DNA of 64,000 bases, from assembly GCF_014697415.1 (NCBI RefSeq), contig NZ_JACJRT010000007.1, positions 227,674-291,673 of the forward strand. Reading direction: 5' to 3'. The position numbers and the translations under genes are program-made. Source of the DNA: Cyanobium sp. FACHB-13342 (GTDB lineage Bacteria; Cyanobacteriota; Cyanobacteriia; PCC-6307; Cyanobiaceae). Each line of letters begins with the position of its first letter. Position 1 is the first letter of the stretch. Of this stretch, positions 61,967 to 64,000 are shown one piece after another. The notes under the pieces were generated by a model. The model worked only from the letters and a program-made list of their open reading frames with translations, was not told the origin of the DNA and did no database searches.

Positions 61967-63400
61967 GTGGACCCTGCAGCGCCCAGCCCAGCCGCCCTGG
62001 CCCAGCAACTGAGCGACACCATGGCCGCCATCCACCGCCGCGGCTGGTGCGATGGCACCGGGGGCAACTTCAGCTGCGTGCTGCAGCGCCAGCCCCTCCA
62101 GCTGCTGATGGCCCCCAGTGGGGTCGACAAGGGCACGGTGGCGGCGGCGCAACTGATCGTGGTGGATGCCAGCGGCACCGTGGTCCGGGGGGAAGGGCGG
62201 GCCAGCGCGGAAACCCAGCTCCATCTGGCCCTGGTGGAAACCTGTGGGGCCGGCGCCGTGCTCCACACCCACTCCCAGGCGGGCACCCTGCTCTCCCAGC
62301 ACTATGGCCCCCAGGGACTGCCCACAACAGCCAACGGGGCGGTGGCCTACCTCTCCCTGCACGACCTGGAAATGCTGAAGGGACTCGAGGGGATCCCCAG
62401 CCACGAGAGCAGGGTCGCCATTCCCGTACTCGCCAACGACCAAGACCTGCACCGCCTCAGGGCGACGGCCGAACCCCACCTGGCCCAGGCTCCCTATGGG
62501 CTGCTGATCGCCGGCCACGGTCTCTATGCCTGGGGACGAGATCTGGGGGCGGCCCGCCGCCATTTGGAGATTCTGGAATTCCTGCTGGAGCAGCATTGGC
62601 GCCAACTGTTGCTGCGAAGCCTGGTGGGGGAAAGGGCAACCGCCACTCAGCCCCAGGGGAGCGCACCCTCCAGGGTGCGGGTGAGCGGGGTCCGCCATGT
62701 GCTGCTCGACATCGAGGGCACCACCTGCCCGGTGAGCTTTGTGGCCGGCTGCCTCTTTCCCTACGCAGCCAACAGGCTGGAGGAGTTTCTCCAGGCCCAC
62801 GCCAGCAACCCAACGGTGCAGGAGCTGCTCGCCGACGTCGACGCAGCGTGGCAGCAGGATCCCGATCCAGAGGCGCAGGCGCTCCGCCAAGGAAACAATC
62901 CTGAGGTGGTGCCCTACCTGCGCTGGCTGATCGCGCGCGACCGCAAGCTCACGCCGCTCAAGCAGTTGCAGGGCTTGATCTGGGAGCAGGGCTACCGGGA
63001 AGGCGCTCTGGTGGGCCCCCTGTTTGCCGATGTGCCCGGGGCCTTGCGGCGCTGGCGAGGTGCAGGGCTGGAGCTATCGGTGTATTCATCGGGGTCGGTA
63101 GCCGCCCAACAACTGCTGTATGGCCACAGCAACGCAGGAGATCTCAGACCCCTGTTCCAGCAATGGTTTGACACCCGAATCGGGCCGAAGCAAGCCCCGG
63201 CCAGCTATGCCGCCATCGCCCAGGAGCTGCAGGCGGAACCCAAGCAAGTGCTGTTCATCAGCGATGCCGTCGCGGAATGTGAAGCCGCAGAGGCGACCGG
63301 AATGCAGGTTCTCTTTAGCGATCGCGACGGCAATCCCTGCCGCGACCCGGGGCGATTTGAGAGGATCAGGTCGCTTGACGATGTGGAGCTCCTGGCATGA
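61967..63400 (+). CDS. mtnBC: MtnB-MtnC fusion (methylthioribulose-1-P dehydratase / enolase-phosphatase)
   Basis: A 477-residue fusion. The N-terminal domain (about residues 1-215) is an aldolase-II-like dehydratase: GWCDGTGGNFSCVL, MAPSGVDKG, VLHTHSQAG (zinc His pair) and a late His in LLIAGHGLYAWG. The C-terminal domain (about 240-475) is an HAD phosphatase of the E1 type: LLDIEGTTCPVSFV (the DxE motif), SVYSSGSVAAQQLL and FISDAVAECEAA. It converts methylthioribulose-1-P to the acireductone used by MtnD. GTG 61967 is chosen since it precedes the conserved domain. Confidence 0.92.
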   Translation: MDPAAPSPAALAQQLSDTMAAIHRRGWCDGTGGNFSCVLQRQPLQLLMAPSGVDKGTVAAAQLIVVDASGTVVRGEGRASAETQLHLALVETCGAGAVLHTHSQAGTLLSQHYGPQGLPTTANGAVAYLSLHDLEMLKGLEGIPSHESRVAIPVLANDQDLHRLRATAEPHLAQAPYGLLIAGHGLYAWGRDLGAARRHLEILEFLLEQHWRQLLLRSLVGERATATQPQGSAPSRVRVSGVRHVLLDIEGTTCPVSFVAGCLFPYAANRLEEFLQAHASNPTVQELLADVDAAWQQDPDPEAQALRQGNNPEVVPYLRWLIARDRKLTPLKQLQGLIWEQGYREGALVGPLFADVPGALRRWRGAGLELSVYSSGSVAAQQLLYGHSNAGDLRPLFQQWFDTRIGPKQAPASYAAIAQELQAEPKQVLFISDAVAECEAAEATGMQVLFSDRDGNPCRDPGRFERIRSLDDVELLA

Positions 63401-63810
63401 ACGACGATTTGGCGCCATCGGATCCCAATCGGGATCAACAGCTCCTGGCTCTCAATCAGACGCTGCTGGACAGTGTGGTGCGTGGTGACTGGGACACCTA
63501 TGCGGGATTGTGCAGCGCCAATCTCACCTGCTTCGAAGCAGAAACCAATGGCGTCTTGGGGGAAGGATTGCCATTCCATCGGTTCTATTTCGATCTACCG
63601 TCAGACCCGAGTGCCGCCGCGACACCGGTTCAGGTCACCATGGCACGCCCCCACATCCGCTGGATCGGAGCAGACGCCGCGGTATTGAGCTACACCCGCC
63701 TCACCCAGAAGGTGGTTGCTGGGTCTCCAATCACGGCCAGTTGCTGCGAAACCCGCATTTGGCAGTACATCAACGGGGGCTGGAAGCACGTGCACGCCCA
63801 TCGCTCGTGA
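63397..63810 (+). CDS. CaMKII association-domain-like protein
   Basis: A 137-residue protein of the SnoaL/NTF2-like superfamily: LLALNQTLLDSVVRGDWDTY, NLTCFEAETNGVLGEGLPFH and ETRIWQYINGGWKHVHAHRS. This matches the calcium/calmodulin kinase II association domain, which in bacteria occurs as a free-standing oligomeric protein of unknown function. Its ATG overlaps the mtnBC stop. Confidence 0.8.
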   Translation: MNDDLAPSDPNRDQQLLALNQTLLDSVVRGDWDTYAGLCSANLTCFEAETNGVLGEGLPFHRFYFDLPSDPSAAATPVQVTMARPHIRWIGADAAVLSYTRLTQKVVAGSPITASCCETRIWQYINGGWKHVHAHRS

Positions 63811-63829
63811 ACGCTGCACCAAACCCAAC

Positions 63830-63853
63830 AAAAAAGCCACCCTCTCGGGTGGC
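63830..63853 (+). terminator. Bidirectional rho-independent terminator
   Basis: A 7-bp stem GCCACCC/GGGTGGC (63836-63842 and 63847-63853) with a TCTC loop. A run of A lies before it (63830-63835), so on the minus strand it is a good terminator for the rRNA operon; on the plus strand it has a weak T run. Confidence 0.75.
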
Positions 63854-63914
63854 TTCTCTTGCGTCAGCTCCTGCTCTTTCAGCAGGAATCTGACTTGCTT
63901 GGAATGAATGTTTT

Positions 63915-64000
63915 ACCTGGCATCGAGCTATTTTCTCAGGGGGCTACCCCCCAAATATCGTCGCCGCTGCAGCGTTTCACAACCGAGTTCGAGATGGATC
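63915..64000 (-). rRNA. rrf: 5S ribosomal RNA, 3' part (runs off the window)
   Basis: On the minus strand the sequence reads, from the right edge, CATCTCGAACTCGGTTGTGA, AAC-GCTGCAGCGGCGACGA and AATAGCTCGATGCCAGGT, the 3' two thirds of a cyanobacterial 5S rRNA. The end is placed at 63915 from the conserved GCCAGGT. The 23S and 16S genes should lie to the right. Confidence 0.92.

Overview
The window is a GC-rich cyanobacterial chromosome segment, most likely from a Synechococcus/Cyanobium-type picocyanobacterium. The evidence is psaE, two high-light-inducible (Hli) proteins, a pipX-pipY pair, sepF, cyanobacteria-restricted DUF families (DUF1651, DUF3136, DUF3119, DUF3086, DUF1823, DUF4079) and a bidirectional NiFe hydrogenase of the Hox type. 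The genus is inferred from gene content only. Gene spacing is very tight and many neighbouring genes overlap by 4 bp (ATGA/GTGA).

Positions 1-4720 form an accessory stretch. It holds a partial chromate transporter and a compact metal-response cluster: a MerR regulator, a DUF305 protein, a DUF3721 protein, a PepSY-type membrane protein and a glutaredoxin-MauE fusion. Two MerR-type promoters of matching geometry serve this cluster. Next come a fused pair of gene remnants (Nudix and CDF) and several small cyanobacterial proteins. Positions 4721-7730 hold a phage-type recombination operon (SLOG/DUF2493, Gp157, Rad52) under a promoter overlapped by a LexA-like box, then about 1 kb without genes, then a 3' half of a tRNA-Arg that looks like an attachment-site scar. 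Positions 7750-9860 carry two hli genes around a tiny membrane protein, a PilZ protein and two hypothetical proteins.

Positions 9974-26640, all on the minus strand, form the centrepiece: a nearly gapless run hoxE-F-U-Y-H-W, hypA-B-F-C, nifJ (pyruvate:ferredoxin oxidoreductase), a dihydroorotate dehydrogenase-like gene, hypD-E. It encodes the diaphorase, the hydrogenase, its maturation protease, all six Hyp maturation factors and a pyruvate-oxidising enzyme. This suggests that fermentative pyruvate oxidation and H2 metabolism are expressed together. A LuxR-type response regulator lies just downstream.

Positions 26776-47430 are mostly housekeeping: gluQ, HU, glgX, sbcDC, tRNA-Gly, a GPH/MFS transporter, a lipid-transport/lipid-synthesis cluster (MlaE/Ycf63, DUF3119, DUF3086, PlsY), then proC, sepF, pipY, pipX, ecfT/cbiQ, der, DUF1823, dus and DUF4079. 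A truncated glycosyltransferase overlaps the end of dus. Positions 47459-64000 hold cobI, mtnD, a probable pentameric ligand-gated ion channel, miaE, aroQ, tRNA-Tyr and tRNA-Thr, a response regulator/histidine kinase pair, a LysR-like regulator, an aldehyde dehydrogenase, a LysM protein, recQ, an HTH protein, psaE, mutM, an mtnB-mtnC fusion, a CaMKII-association-domain protein, and the 3' part of a 5S rRNA on the minus strand, so an rRNA operon lies beyond the right edge.
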